A stretch of DNA of 64,000 nucleotides from contig DISD01000072.1 in assembly GCA_002435715.1 (NCBI GenBank), positions 12,798 through 76,797 of the forward strand, read 5' to 3'. Below, piece by piece: positions 8,432 through 16,820 of the stretch (positions within the stretch are counted from its first letter, which is position 1; every line of letters begins with the position of its first letter). Source of the DNA: Rhodospirillaceae bacterium UBA6219. Lineage in GTDB: Bacteria > Pseudomonadota > Alphaproteobacteria > Rhodospirillales > Magnetospirillaceae. The translations under genes and the position numbers were made by a program. A model generated the notes under the pieces. It was given only the letters and a program-made list of their open reading frames with translations, was not told where the DNA came from and searched no databases.

Positions 8432-9033
8432 ACCAAAACCCCCGCCGCTCCCAAAGTGATTCCGCCATTGGCCTGGGTGGTGATGGCGCTGGCATCGTCC
8501 TCGGCGCTTTGCAGATCCTTGCGGGCGCGGTCCAGTCCGCGCTTTTCCTCGTCGTCCTCGGGCTGGTGGCGCTTCAGCATGGATTTCAGCAACTGGCCGA
8601 CGCGCTTGACCTCGGTGGCGAATTCTTTGTCGGCCTTGGCTTCGGCGTCGCGTTCGGCACTTTGGCTTTCCGCCGTGCTGGTGCTGGTGGTGATGTCGGA
8701 CGCCGGCTCGGTGCTGCGATACTCCCTGGCCGCGCCTTTCAGTTCGCGGGCCAGCCGCGCCAGTTCGCGGGCGGCGTCCTTTGACGTGGCGGCCAGCATC
8801 TTCAGCATCTGGATGCGCTTCTTGATCTGTTCCAGCTTTTGCCGTGCCGCCCCCTTGCGGTCGGAACGCGCCTGCTTGCGGGCTTGCAGCACCTTGTCCA
8901 GGGCCTCGACGCCCTCTTGGTGCTTTTTGTTCAGCTGTTCCAGCTTTTCTTCGGACAGGCCTTCCTTGCTGGCCTGAAGCGCGGTTTTCGCCATGCGCAA
9001 GGCGGTTTGCGCCGCAACGATGGTGTTGACCAT
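8428..9033 (-). CDS. Coiled-coil hypothetical protein
   Basis: 201-aa, highly charged, almost entirely helical protein with long heptad-like stretches (KEGLSEEKLEQLNKKHQEG, RQKLEQIKKRIQMLKML, RELARLARELKG). No catalytic motif or known domain is recognised. A GGAGGG Shine-Dalgarno sequence 5 nt before the ATG at 9033 decides the start against an upstream GTG. It converges on the patatin-like gene with overlapping stops. Function unknown. Confidence 0.7.
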   Translation of the reverse strand: MVNTIVAAQTALRMAKTALQASKEGLSEEKLEQLNKKHQEGVEALDKVLQARKQARSDRKGAARQKLEQIKKRIQMLKMLAATSKDAARELARLARELKGAAREYRSTEPASDITTSTSTAESQSAERDAEAKADKEFATEVKRVGQLLKSMLKRHQPEDDEEKRGLDRARKDLQSAEDDASAITTQANGGITLGAAGVLV

Positions 9034-9116
9034 CGATCCCTCCAGCTTCTGCGTCGGTGGCACCGCTTCTGGGTGCGTCTGCCATCATAGCGCGTGAAGG
9101 GTTAAAAACGGGCAAA

Positions 9117-9143
9117 GAAAAACCCCCGGCCGAAGCCGGGGGT
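9117..9143 (-). terminator. Stranded original terminator of tRNA-Ala
   Basis: Read on the minus strand: ACCCCCGGC, loop TTCG, GCCGGGGGT followed by TTTTTC, a textbook intrinsic terminator. It sits just beyond the duplicated tRNA 3' end at 9146-9197. It is therefore most simply the ancestral terminator of the tRNA-Ala gene, now 9.5 kb from the functional gene because of the insertion. Confidence 0.8.
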
Positions 9144-9145
9144 CA

Positions 9146-9197
9146 ATCTTGGTGGAGCTAGGCGGAATCGAACCGCCGACCTCTTGAATGCCATTCA
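9146..9197 (-). repeat. Attachment-site repeat with tRNA-Ala 3' fragment (left end)
   Basis: 52-bp sequence identical to 18632-18683. It contains the 3' half of tRNA-Ala (anticodon loop, T-arm, acceptor strand and CCA) and then diverges from the tRNA. It marks the left boundary of the integrated element, next to the integrase gene. The fragment lacks the D-arm and 5' acceptor strand, so it is not a functional tRNA gene. Confidence 0.93.
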
Positions 9198-9251
9198 GAG
9201 GAAATGAGTTTTCCCGTGCTTCCCGGTGATTACCGCGCCCATGGCAATGCC

Positions 9252-9282
9252 TTGACAATCCGCTATTTTTCGCGCTCGATAT
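9252..9282 (+). promoter_or_regulatory. Weak candidate promoter of the integrase
   Basis: A perfect TTGACA (-35) occurs at 9252-9257, but the -10 is poor (CGATAT at 9277-9282, 19-nt spacing). It lies between the left attachment repeat and the integrase gene, in an otherwise gene-free stretch of about 300 nt (9064-9368). Confidence 0.3.
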
Positions 9283-9321
9283 CGGAAGATGATTCCCGAT
9301 GCTTCCTATGAGTTCCTGCCG

Positions 9322-9342
9322 GGTGCCTACCCAGTGCCTACC
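9322..9342 (+). repeat. Two 11-bp iterons, putative integrase arm sites (left)
   Basis: GGTGCCTACC at 9322-9331 and AGTGCCTACC at 9333-9342, spaced 11 bp, lie just upstream of the integrase. The same decamer recurs near the right end at 18519, 18543 (one mismatch) and 18554, again with an 11-bp phase. Copies at both ends fit arm-type binding sites for the integrase's N-terminal domain. Confidence 0.6.
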
Positions 9343-9368
9343 GGAAGCCGACGTGAAGGGGGTAAGAG

Positions 9369-10682
9369 ATGGCGCGGGCAAAGCTCACACAGCGTACGGT
9401 CAACAGTGTCAACGCCGACAACGGCAAGCGTGTGTACGTGTACGACACGGAGGTGACGGGCTTCGGCCTCATGGTCACGCCCAACGGCGCCAAGTCGTAC
9501 TTTGCCGAGTACCGGCATGGCTCGGGGCGCGGGGCGCCGACGCGTCGCGTCACCCTCGGATCAGTCACGAAGCTCACGCCGGAGGAAGCCCGCGACTTCG
9601 CGAAGAAAACCATTGCCGACGCTACCAAGGGCGAAGACCCCGCCACCCGCAAGCGCGAGCAGAGAGAAGCCATGACGGTCAAGGCGTTGGCCGAAACCTT
9701 CATGAAGAAGCACGTCAACGCCAAGCGGAAGGCCAACACCGCAGCGCTTTACCAACACGTTATCGACAGCGTGATTGTTCCCCATCTCGGCACCAAGCGC
9801 GCAACCACCGTCACCAAGGGCGATGTTGCGCGCATGCACCTCGACATCAGCGAAAAGCCCTTCCTCGCCAACCGTGCGCTTGCCGTGGTCGGTTCCATGT
9901 ACACATGGGCGGGCAAGCATGGCCTTGTGGAAGAGAGCTTCAATCCCGCCGCGCGGGTGGAGAAGTACACGGAGCGCAAGCGCGAACGCTTTCTCACCTC
10001 CGCCGAATTGGAAAAGCTTGGTGCTGCCATCCGCGAGGGCGAAGCGGACGGCATTCCGTGGGAGGTGGATACCAGCAAGCCCACGGCGAAGCACGCGCCG
10101 AAGGCGGAGAACCGGCGTGTGAAGCTCAACACCCACGTTGCCGCCGCCATCCGCCTTCTCCTCCTCACAGGGGCGCGGCTGCGCGAAATTCTGCACCTCG
10201 AATGGGCGCATGTGGATTTGGAGCGCGGTATCCTCCTGCTACCGGACAGCAAGACGGGCCAGAAGACTATCGTGCTCAACGGCCCGGCCATGCTGGTGCT
10301 GTCCGACCTTCCGCGCGTCGGTAGGTACGTGATCGCGGGGGAGAAGGCGGGCACGAAGGACGAGAAGCCGCGTTCCGACTTGAAGCGCCCGTGGGCAGCC
10401 GTGTCCAAGCGTGCGGGCCTTGACGGCGTACGCATCCACGACCTCCGCCACACGCACGCCAGTTTCGGCGTTGGCGCCAGCTTCGGCCTCCCCATCGTGG
10501 GCAAGCTGTTGGGCCATACGCAGATGAGGACGACGGAGCGTTATGCGCACCTCGAGACTGACCCGCTACGTCGCGCGTCCGACGCCATCGGCAATGCCTT
10601 GGCGGCGGCGATGGGGGAGAACAAGAAGCCAGCGGAGGACAACGTGGTGGAGTTCGACAAGGCGAAGGCGGGGGCGCGGTGA
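9369..10682 (+). CDS. int: P4-type tyrosine recombinase (integrase)
   Basis: 437-aa site-specific recombinase. It has an N-terminal DUF4102-like arm-binding domain (residues 1-95: GLMVTPNGAKSYF, LGSVTKLTPEEAR), a SAM-like core-binding domain (about 103-200) and a catalytic domain. Catalytic residues are visible: R270 (TGARLREI), K295, H357 and R360 (HDLRHTH), H383 (LGHTQ) and Y392 (TERYAHL). It lies next to the left attachment repeat, as expected for tRNA-targeting elements, and appears intact. The next gene overlaps its stop. Confidence 0.95.
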   Translation: MARAKLTQRTVNSVNADNGKRVYVYDTEVTGFGLMVTPNGAKSYFAEYRHGSGRGAPTRRVTLGSVTKLTPEEARDFAKKTIADATKGEDPATRKREQREAMTVKALAETFMKKHVNAKRKANTAALYQHVIDSVIVPHLGTKRATTVTKGDVARMHLDISEKPFLANRALAVVGSMYTWAGKHGLVEESFNPAARVEKYTERKRERFLTSAELEKLGAAIREGEADGIPWEVDTSKPTAKHAPKAENRRVKLNTHVAAAIRLLLLTGARLREILHLEWAHVDLERGILLLPDSKTGQKTIVLNGPAMLVLSDLPRVGRYVIAGEKAGTKDEKPRSDLKRPWAAVSKRAGLDGVRIHDLRHTHASFGVGASFGLPIVGKLLGHTQMRTTERYAHLETDPLRRASDAIGNALAAAMGENKKPAEDNVVEFDKAKAGAR

Positions 10683-11287
10683 TGAGCGTCGTCGGGGCCG
10701 CGTACGACGAACTTTTCTGCGAAGTGCGGATGGAGCGCGCCGAACGGTGCGCTCGCGGTGAAGTGATGGACCCCGCGCTTGAACGCGAGCAGTGGGCTGC
10801 CGTGCTCGCCGTCTTGCAAGCGTACACCTCGCAAGAGAACCTAACTCAGCAGCGTGAGCCCGTTTCGGCATTCCCCGTAGAGGTCGCTGATTTTATTGGA
10901 ATGGCGCTTGAAGAATTGTTGTCGGGCCGTATGCCGGAAACGTTCAAAGCGCTTGGACGCAGCGGTGCGCCAACGTATTCGCGCATTGTCAGGTCAGCCA
11001 TAGATACCGCTGTGCTGTACGCGAATGCAGCCCGCGTTGGCCTAGTCATTGACCACGCACCAGCGAAGACTGTCCAGGCGCTGTTCAACATTTCAGAGCG
11101 GACTTGGAAGGACTGGCGCAGCAAGGCAAACCAGGAGAGGGCCAAGCCTGAAAACTTCCGTGTAGGGCAGGGGCTTGAGGACGCTCGACGTAGCGCGTTG
11201 CTGGTAAGGGCGCTCCATCGCGCCGCGAGGGAGTACGAGATTCTCGGACGCCCGGATTACCCCCAAGGGGGTGCAAATAAACCCTAG
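10679..11287 (+). CDS. Hypothetical protein co-translated with the integrase
   Basis: 202 aa, starting on the integrase stop codon (ATGA-type overlap), so translation is probably coupled. Mostly alpha-helical with no membrane segment or signal peptide. The stretch FNISERTWKDWRSKANQERAK could be a helix-turn-helix. I do not recognise the family. Its position suggests a role in integration, excision or regulation of the element, but this is inference only. Confidence 0.7.
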   Translation: MMSVVGAAYDELFCEVRMERAERCARGEVMDPALEREQWAAVLAVLQAYTSQENLTQQREPVSAFPVEVADFIGMALEELLSGRMPETFKALGRSGAPTYSRIVRSAIDTAVLYANAARVGLVIDHAPAKTVQALFNISERTWKDWRSKANQERAKPENFRVGQGLEDARRSALLVRALHRAAREYEILGRPDYPQGGANKP

Positions 11288-11384
11288 TTTTTGACGCCCG
11301 ATGGCAGGGGGCGCCTCTCCAGGCATCGTCATCGCATTCCAGAACTCGCGGGGAATCGCGAGCAACAGTCGAATGAGGTGACGA

Positions 11385-11648
11385 ATGACCAGCGAGGATA
11401 CCTGCTTCCCCAACCGCATGCTTCGCCGTGCCGAAGCCGCCGAGTACGTCCGAACCCGATACGGCTTCCCCTGCTCGAAACAGTGGCTCGCCAAGCTGGC
11501 AACCACCGGAGGCGGACCGAACTACCGGAAGGCCGGCAAGTTCCCCGTCTATGCGGTCGAGGACTTGGATGCGTGGGCGCAATCCCGCTTGTCGGCACCG
11601 ATGCGTGCCACCGGGATCGTTATCGAACAGCCCAAGGTCAAGGAGTGA
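11385..11648 (+). CDS. AlpA/excisionase-like DNA-binding protein
   Basis: 87-aa small basic protein. MLRRAEAAEYVRTRYGFPCSK followed by WLAKLATTGGGPNYRK and VYAVEDLDAWAQSRL is the winged-helix pattern of AlpA/MerR-like excisionases and DNA-binding domains of satellites and integrative elements. It probably acts as recombination directionality factor or activator. It is followed after 4 nt by the next gene, implying an operon through to the RepA-like gene. Confidence 0.75.
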   Translation: MTSEDTCFPNRMLRRAEAAEYVRTRYGFPCSKQWLAKLATTGGGPNYRKAGKFPVYAVEDLDAWAQSRLSAPMRATGIVIEQPKVKE

Positions 11649-11652
11649 AGCC

Positions 11653-12288
11653 ATGGCGGACCACACTTGGCTTTGCGGCGACGGCATTCAGGTGAACATC
11701 AGCATCGGCACCGACCATGCCGTTGACCGGGAAGGCATCCACAATTTCGCCTTCGGGCCGGAAGCTGCGGAAGACCCTGGGACCGGCGTTCGGGTCAGCA
11801 CGGACGGGAAGATCACCATCGGCAGTCCGCAATGCCCCGCCAGGGCGTTGGCGCGGGCGCAAGCTCGCGTCAACCTCTTGCACCGTCTGCTCGACGGAGT
11901 GGAGCTTCCCGACGCCCGATGGGAGAGCGTCTATCGTGCGAGAGGCACCGCCAATGGCCGGCGCTATGGCAACCTGATCCTGCGGCCCACCGACCTCTTT
12001 TGGCGCACGGGCTCGGGGGAGCAATGGACTGACTTCGCCTCCCTCTTGGAGGAGCGTTTCAACCTGAGCCGCTCTGTTGCATGGCGGTTGGCTTGGGCAC
12101 TGGTCCGGGCAGCCTACGCAGGGCGTTGGGAGAACGTGGAAACGCTACTCCAGACCGCTCCACTGTCGGACGGAGGGGCAACCGCATCCAGCGACCGGAA
12201 AACCGTTCCGTCGGTCCCCGCCTCGCCCGATTTTGCGGCCATCTTGGATACCGCTGTCGCAAGCCTCAAGCGCCTGGTGCTGCCATGA
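11653..12288 (+). CDS. Hypothetical protein upstream of RepA-like ATPase
   Basis: 211 aa of unknown function. The N-terminal half is rich in beta-type sequence (VNISIGTDHAVD, VRVSTDGKITIGSPQ), the C-terminal half is helical and the tail is low-complexity. No known domain was recognised. It is sandwiched between an AlpA-like gene and the ATPase gene with a 4-nt overlap, so it may be an accessory of the element's replication module. Confidence 0.7.
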   Translation: MADHTWLCGDGIQVNISIGTDHAVDREGIHNFAFGPEAAEDPGTGVRVSTDGKITIGSPQCPARALARAQARVNLLHRLLDGVELPDARWESVYRARGTANGRRYGNLILRPTDLFWRTGSGEQWTDFASLLEERFNLSRSVAWRLAWALVRAAYAGRWENVETLLQTAPLSDGGATASSDRKTVPSVPASPDFAAILDTAVASLKRLVLP

Positions 12289-13490
12289 TGTTGCTGCCCC
12301 GCATTCCCGGCCTGACGTTGCATGGCGACGATCCGCTTCCCGACCGGACGGATTACCTGATCGGCAACTTCATCCCCATGAAGGGGGTGGGGTTGCTGGT
12401 CGGGGAGCCCACGGCGGGCAAGACTTTCCTGACCATTGGAATGGCGGCCTCCATCGCGTCGGGCGCGCCATTCCTGGGGCACTATTATGCCGCGTCCACC
12501 GACGTCAGACAGCGCCCCCGGATCGTTGAAGGCGGCGCGACGCTCATTCTGGCGGGGGAAGGGCTCGATACCTACGGGGCTCGGCTGACGGCTGCCTACC
12601 ACGGGCTTGGCGAGCAGTACCGCCAGCGCATTCAGCAACTCGGCTGCGGGGACAGGCTGCCCGTGTGGTGGAACCATGCTCACGGGCTGCGCGAAGACGC
12701 CCCATTCGACTGCTGGCTTCGGACGGCGCGCGAACTCGCGGAACATCTGGAAGTCTATGTGCCCTTTGGCCTTCGCCTGATCGTCATCGACACCCTTCCG
12801 GCGGTGTTCGGCTTCAAGGATGAGAACTCGGCGGCGGAGGCCCAAGGCGCCATCAGCAAACTCGTACGGCTGTCCGAGGCCACGGGGGCTTTCGTGCTTG
12901 CCACCATGCATCCCCGGAAGAAATCCGGCAGCCGCGTGCGTGGGTCTGGTGTGTTCGAGGGCGGTCCCGACGTGATCTTGACCGCTCGAAAGGGGCCGAA
13001 GGGTGGGCGGACGCTGGCAGTCACCAAGTCGCGCGCGAGTGCTGCCGAAAATGAGACGTGGGCCTATCGATTGGTGCCCATAACCTTGCCCAACGGCGAA
13101 GCCTCCGCCTACCTCGATGGCGTTGTGAGAACGTCCCTTCCTTCGCCACCGACCGAGAAGCCATCCGCGAGCGAACGCATGACCCGCGACGCAGCAGATG
13201 TCCTTGCCGCCATGGAAGGTGCTCTCCGGCGCGCGCCCGTCACTTGGCAAGACGCAGCCGGGTGCGCGATGCAGGGCGCTGAGGAAGACGCCATACGGGC
13301 CGAACTCGCGCGTATCAAGGTGCCAGTGTCGCCCGATCCTCGACAGCGCCGGGACGCAGAGCGTCACTCTTACCGGCGTGGCATTGAGCGATTGTTGGAG
13401 GGACGGATAATCGTTGAACACTGCTTCCGCGATGGCCGTGTGGTCTATTGCATTCAGGATGTTGGCAATCCTGCCACGGGTGAGGGTTGA
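12285..13490 (+). CDS. RepA-like AAA ATPase (replicative helicase family)
   Basis: 401 aa. The first 260 residues form a RecA-like ATPase domain of the plasmid RepA type: Walker A GEPTAGKTF (near residue 40), ATLILAGEG, Walker B LRLIVIDTLPAVF and the segment ATMHPRKKSGSRVRGSG. The C-terminal 140 residues look like a winged-helix region. Integrative elements use such proteins for autonomous replication after excision; that role is inferred. The start at 12285 overlaps the upstream stop. A second ATG lies 3 nt later. Confidence 0.8.
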   Translation: MMLLPRIPGLTLHGDDPLPDRTDYLIGNFIPMKGVGLLVGEPTAGKTFLTIGMAASIASGAPFLGHYYAASTDVRQRPRIVEGGATLILAGEGLDTYGARLTAAYHGLGEQYRQRIQQLGCGDRLPVWWNHAHGLREDAPFDCWLRTARELAEHLEVYVPFGLRLIVIDTLPAVFGFKDENSAAEAQGAISKLVRLSEATGAFVLATMHPRKKSGSRVRGSGVFEGGPDVILTARKGPKGGRTLAVTKSRASAAENETWAYRLVPITLPNGEASAYLDGVVRTSLPSPPTEKPSASERMTRDAADVLAAMEGALRRAPVTWQDAAGCAMQGAEEDAIRAELARIKVPVSPDPRQRRDAERHSYRRGIERLLEGRIIVEHCFRDGRVVYCIQDVGNPATGEG

Positions 13491-13779
13491 GGTCCCGCGA
13501 GACAGTAAGCCCGCCTGCCACCCCCATTTCCGCTTCCGACGCCGCGCCCGTTGGCATTGGTGCCACCGATGAGAACGCTCAGCTGATAGCCCTAAGCGAC
13601 CATTGGTCCTTCCCGGTGGTCTTCAAGCACTCACAAGACTGAACATTCGACAAGCTGACCGGACGGACAGACGCCGCGCTTGATATATCTGCGCGCGCGT
13701 CCGTGTCCTTGTCCGTGGCGCCCAAGTCCGCGTGCGGACACATGGAATCGACGGGCAACGGGGGGCGCCGTTGTCCTGT

Positions 13780-15699
13780 CTATCTGTTGCCCGCGTCACC
13801 TTGCTTAAACTGCAAGGTCTTGTTCTCGTGCGTGTAGAATGGCCCAACCACATATTCCTCGACATCGAGCTCCGGAGCGATCATTGAGGTCGTAAGAATG
13901 AACTGGTGTGCGACTTCGCTTTGTTGTGAAAGCTCGACAATGATCCGTTGAAAATTGTGGCTTCTAGCGAGTTCCATGCCCTTGTCTTCAATGTTGTCGA
14001 AAAGGCCGAACCTGGGGTATCGCATGGCGCGCTCACTCGTTGACGCCATGCAAAAAGCGACGTGAAAGGCATTCTTCAACACGACCATGGAGCTAGCCGA
14101 AAACAGGCTCGCGCCGTTCACCTTAAGTTTGTCCTCTTTAAAACTGAAAAGGACGCTATCGCAGTTGGCAAAATCATACTCGCGGGGGAGGTCCTTCTTG
14201 AGGATATCCTTTACCGTATCGGAGATACGCGTATAAACGGCTTGCCTCGTTGAGCTTAAATGTTTTTGCCTTGCCTGTATGTCATCGGACAGTCTGGATA
14301 TTTCTGCCGACAGGTCAGCCTTCTTGTTTGTCAGCATGTCGATCCGCTGAATAATCTTTCCTTTCTCGTTAACATCCTCAATTTGCCGATCGATATAGCC
14401 GATCCTCTGATTTAGCGCGGCAATACGTTGCTCAGATTCGGTGAGAACCTTTTCAGATGCAAACCGAAGCTTGCTGCCAAGGCTTTCTCGTTCAGTGCGC
14501 TTCTCTCGCAGGTCTATGATCCAATCATCTCGCCGCTTTTCTTTGTCCTTCAACAACTCATCGGACTCTCTAATCTGGAAGGAGAGTTCCTGCTTGACCC
14601 GATGCATGTTGGCGCCCATGTGGTCCGCCTTCGGCGATTTACATAATGGGCATGCGTCCGGATCAGTGTGGTGGACGGGAGAAAAACAGGATGGGCAATG
14701 CTGAAACTGGATTTGCCCCATTGCGTCGAGGGTTGCCTGCGACTCGTCAATCGCACGCAGGCTTTCTCGGCAATGGTCAATAAAATCGACTGAGTCTGCC
14801 AATTCCAAATTTGCAAGCGACAGCTTTTCCTCTAGATCCCCAATTTCCTTATTCAACCTGATTACATCCGCATGTATTTCTTCGTAGGCGGCGTGCGTGA
14901 CGGCATCGGGTTTTTCAAACCGCTCTTTTTGGGCCGCAGCAAGGTCTTGTTCCGCCTGTACGCGCGCTTCCAGAAGCGTCCGGATTTCCTGTTCAATCCA
15001 AGCTTTGTTGAGGTTGTGTTTAATCCCTCCCAATACGGCGAACAGGCTCCTTAGTTCGCCGGACACGTCGGACAACTCTTTTTCGGCCTCACGCTTTCTC
15101 AGTTCAGCTGAATAAAGATCAGCGTCATAAGCTCCGCAAAGCAGGTTGCCAACGGCATCTCTCGTCAAGGCGGGGTCATAATCTTCCTTGCGGAAAATCT
15201 TTTCTACAGACGACATCTGGTCGCTATAAAGCAAGCGAAGGACTTGATGCATAGTTATGTTGCTGCCCTCCTCGCCAGGAACCTCAGGCAGCCCCAAAGC
15301 CCGAAATAGGACCTGTGAGAAACCTTCTTTGTGAGGGGATCGGCGCAGAGGGTACAAGGCCCATTGCTCCGGTCGCGCAACGGCAGCTTCTTCGTATGCG
15401 CCCCAGAAGATGCCCACAGGCGCCTGAGCACCGGAGCCAACCTCTCTCCGAAGAGTTAGGGGTTCGCCATTGATGAGCACCTCGGCAATAACCCAGTTGC
15501 AGCGACCTGCGGCGTCCTTCCACTCACGGAGTTCACCACCAAGAACGAAAAATATAAAATCAGATATCGTGGATTTACCCGAACCGTTCTCGCCTCGGAT
15601 AATATTAATACCAATGCGAAACTTCTGGTCGTAAACGAGTACGCCATTCGCTGTCACCGAGACGCGCTGAATAAAGAGCGCTGGCTTATACAGCATCAT
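13780..15699 (-). CDS. Rad50/SMC-like ABC ATPase of an ABC-3C-type system
   Basis: 639 aa. Walker A RGENGSGKST (residues 35-44) in an SMC-like N-terminal lobe; long coiled coils at about 195-330 and 360-490; a C-terminal lobe with a degenerate ABC signature (SLFSASS, near 533) and Walker B GLFDNIED (565-572). The middle of the coiled coil has four cysteines (C335, C338, C350, C353: CPSC...CPLC), a zinc-ribbon-like insert rather than the single CxxC hook of Rad50. It is the last gene of the minus-strand operon from 16987. The family matches ATPases of ABC-three-component conflict systems; the assignment is by pattern only. Confidence 0.85.
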   Translation of the reverse strand: MMLYKPALFIQRVSVTANGVLVYDQKFRIGINIIRGENGSGKSTISDFIFFVLGGELREWKDAAGRCNWVIAEVLINGEPLTLRREVGSGAQAPVGIFWGAYEEAAVARPEQWALYPLRRSPHKEGFSQVLFRALGLPEVPGEEGSNITMHQVLRLLYSDQMSSVEKIFRKEDYDPALTRDAVGNLLCGAYDADLYSAELRKREAEKELSDVSGELRSLFAVLGGIKHNLNKAWIEQEIRTLLEARVQAEQDLAAAQKERFEKPDAVTHAAYEEIHADVIRLNKEIGDLEEKLSLANLELADSVDFIDHCRESLRAIDESQATLDAMGQIQFQHCPSCFSPVHHTDPDACPLCKSPKADHMGANMHRVKQELSFQIRESDELLKDKEKRRDDWIIDLREKRTERESLGSKLRFASEKVLTESEQRIAALNQRIGYIDRQIEDVNEKGKIIQRIDMLTNKKADLSAEISRLSDDIQARQKHLSSTRQAVYTRISDTVKDILKKDLPREYDFANCDSVLFSFKEDKLKVNGASLFSASSMVVLKNAFHVAFCMASTSERAMRYPRFGLFDNIEDKGMELARSHNFQRIIVELSQQSEVAHQFILTTSMIAPELDVEEYVVGPFYTHENKTLQFKQGDAGNR

Positions 15700-16195
15700 A
15701 GCGGTACTCCATCAGTCCTGTTCTGTCTTTCAGTCCGTCAGCCCCTCCGGCGGGTACTGATCGAGCTATTATCGCGAAAAAGGAAAGGGCAGAGGATTTC
15801 TCTTCGGAAAATGCGTCCAGCTTTTCGCCCATCGGCGATCCTGGCTTTCCACATAGGGATGCATACCCGTCTAGAAAATCGTCTCTATTAATAACGCCCC
15901 TGCCTACCATATGCGATAATGCGACATTTTGAATTTGGGTGAGTTCACGAAAAAGCAGCTTCTTGCCTGGGAGCTTTACATACGGAGCGCGCACCTTATC
16001 TAGGCCGTGCCTTCGCATTTCGCTTCTAAGTTCACGAGTCCATCGCACTTCTGGAAGGAGGTGCTGAAATATCAGAAAGAAATCGAATATTCGGAGGGAT
16101 TCAATCTCTATTCGCTGCTGCGAATTATTGAGTATCGCGGCCAGCCGAAAGACGCAATGATAGGGGTCGTGTAGCGGGTGATACGTTAGTATCAT
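15686..16195 (-). CDS. ABC-3C middle-component-like protein
   Basis: 169 aa. The N-terminal segment YHPLHDPYHCVFRLAAIL followed by IEIESLRIFDFFLIFQHLLPE is typical of the small middle components that link the ABC ATPase to the effector partner in ABC-three-component systems. The rest is helical and probably winged-helix. Its end overlaps the start of the ATPase gene by 14 nt, and it starts 4 nt after the upstream gene, so the three are tightly coupled. Confidence 0.75.
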   Translation of the reverse strand: MILTYHPLHDPYHCVFRLAAILNNSQQRIEIESLRIFDFFLIFQHLLPEVRWTRELRSEMRRHGLDKVRAPYVKLPGKKLLFRELTQIQNVALSHMVGRGVINRDDFLDGYASLCGKPGSPMGEKLDAFSEEKSSALSFFAIIARSVPAGGADGLKDRTGLMEYRYDAV

Positions 16196-16199
16196 TTCA

Positions 16200-16820
16200 T
16201 CAGTCCCAATCCACGATGCATTTCTGGGTAAGGAACATGAGCATTCCTTTTGCGGTGCTTACGCCAAGGAAGTCGTCACTTGCAATAAGCGCATGGGCCA
16301 CAGGGGCTACAATTGCGGTTGCGATAACCGCATCAACTTGCTCTTTTGGTGCCCCCGCCTTGATGAGCGGGTACGCTTTCTCGTGATACTCGTGGTAGAT
16401 GTAATCCAAGAAATGGGCGAAAAGCTTCTGCGCAGATTTGAAGAACATAAACTTATCAAGCGTACGTCTGAAATACTCTTTATCTTCTTTTGCCTTGTGC
16501 AGCTCGGCATCCGAGCCTCTGCCGCCTGCTGATAATTTATCCTCAACGGAACGTAGCGGCTTATCGTGTTCATAGTTGTAATAGTGATCGAATTTTCCGA
16601 TCAGCGAGTTGCTTTTTTTGCCGGTTGCGACCTCATCTTCAATTTGTTTTATGATTTCGATAATTACGGCCACGTCGATGCCGCCAAATTTAATGACGAC
16701 ATTGTTTGTGACGCTATTGTCTGTCTTGCTGCCACAGACAAAATCGCCCTCAACTTCATTGCCGCTGACTTGCAGAGAAAGGGCCTTTCCAGGCCCAATC
16801 GGCCCCGGAAGTGAGCTCAT
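16200..16820 (-). CDS. ABC-3C C-terminal-domain-type partner protein
   Basis: 206 aa. Residues 19-36 (SGNEVEGDFVCGSKTDNS) form a Gly/Asp motif resembling the tail of the small membrane protein encoded just upstream. Residues 50-63 are a hydrophobic helix, and the remainder is helical with LDKFMFFKSAQKLFAHFLDYIY and a C-terminal QKCIVDWD. In ABC-three-component systems this slot holds the component that couples an effector to the ATPase, but no nuclease, protease or other enzymatic motif is visible here. Its ATG overlaps the upstream TGA. Confidence 0.7.
   Translation of the reverse strand: MSSLPGPIGPGKALSLQVSGNEVEGDFVCGSKTDNSVTNNVVIKFGGIDVAVIIEIIKQIEDEVATGKKSNSLIGKFDHYYNYEHDKPLRSVEDKLSAGGRGSDAELHKAKEDKEYFRRTLDKFMFFKSAQKLFAHFLDYIYHEYHEKAYPLIKAGAPKEQVDAVIATAIVAPVAHALIASDDFLGVSTAKGMLMFLTQKCIVDWD

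Noticed and set aside
9150..9205. Possible second tRNA gene at the left end of the element
   Set aside because: Only the 3' half is present; after CCATTCA the sequence diverges, so no D-arm or 5' acceptor strand can form. It is the attachment-site remnant.
13491..13779. Possible small gene or strong terminator between the RepA-like and ATPase genes
   Set aside because: The 289-nt convergent gap shows only an imperfect GGGCAACGG/CCGTTGTCC hairpin near 13755-13780 and no plausible coding frame with a ribosome-binding site.
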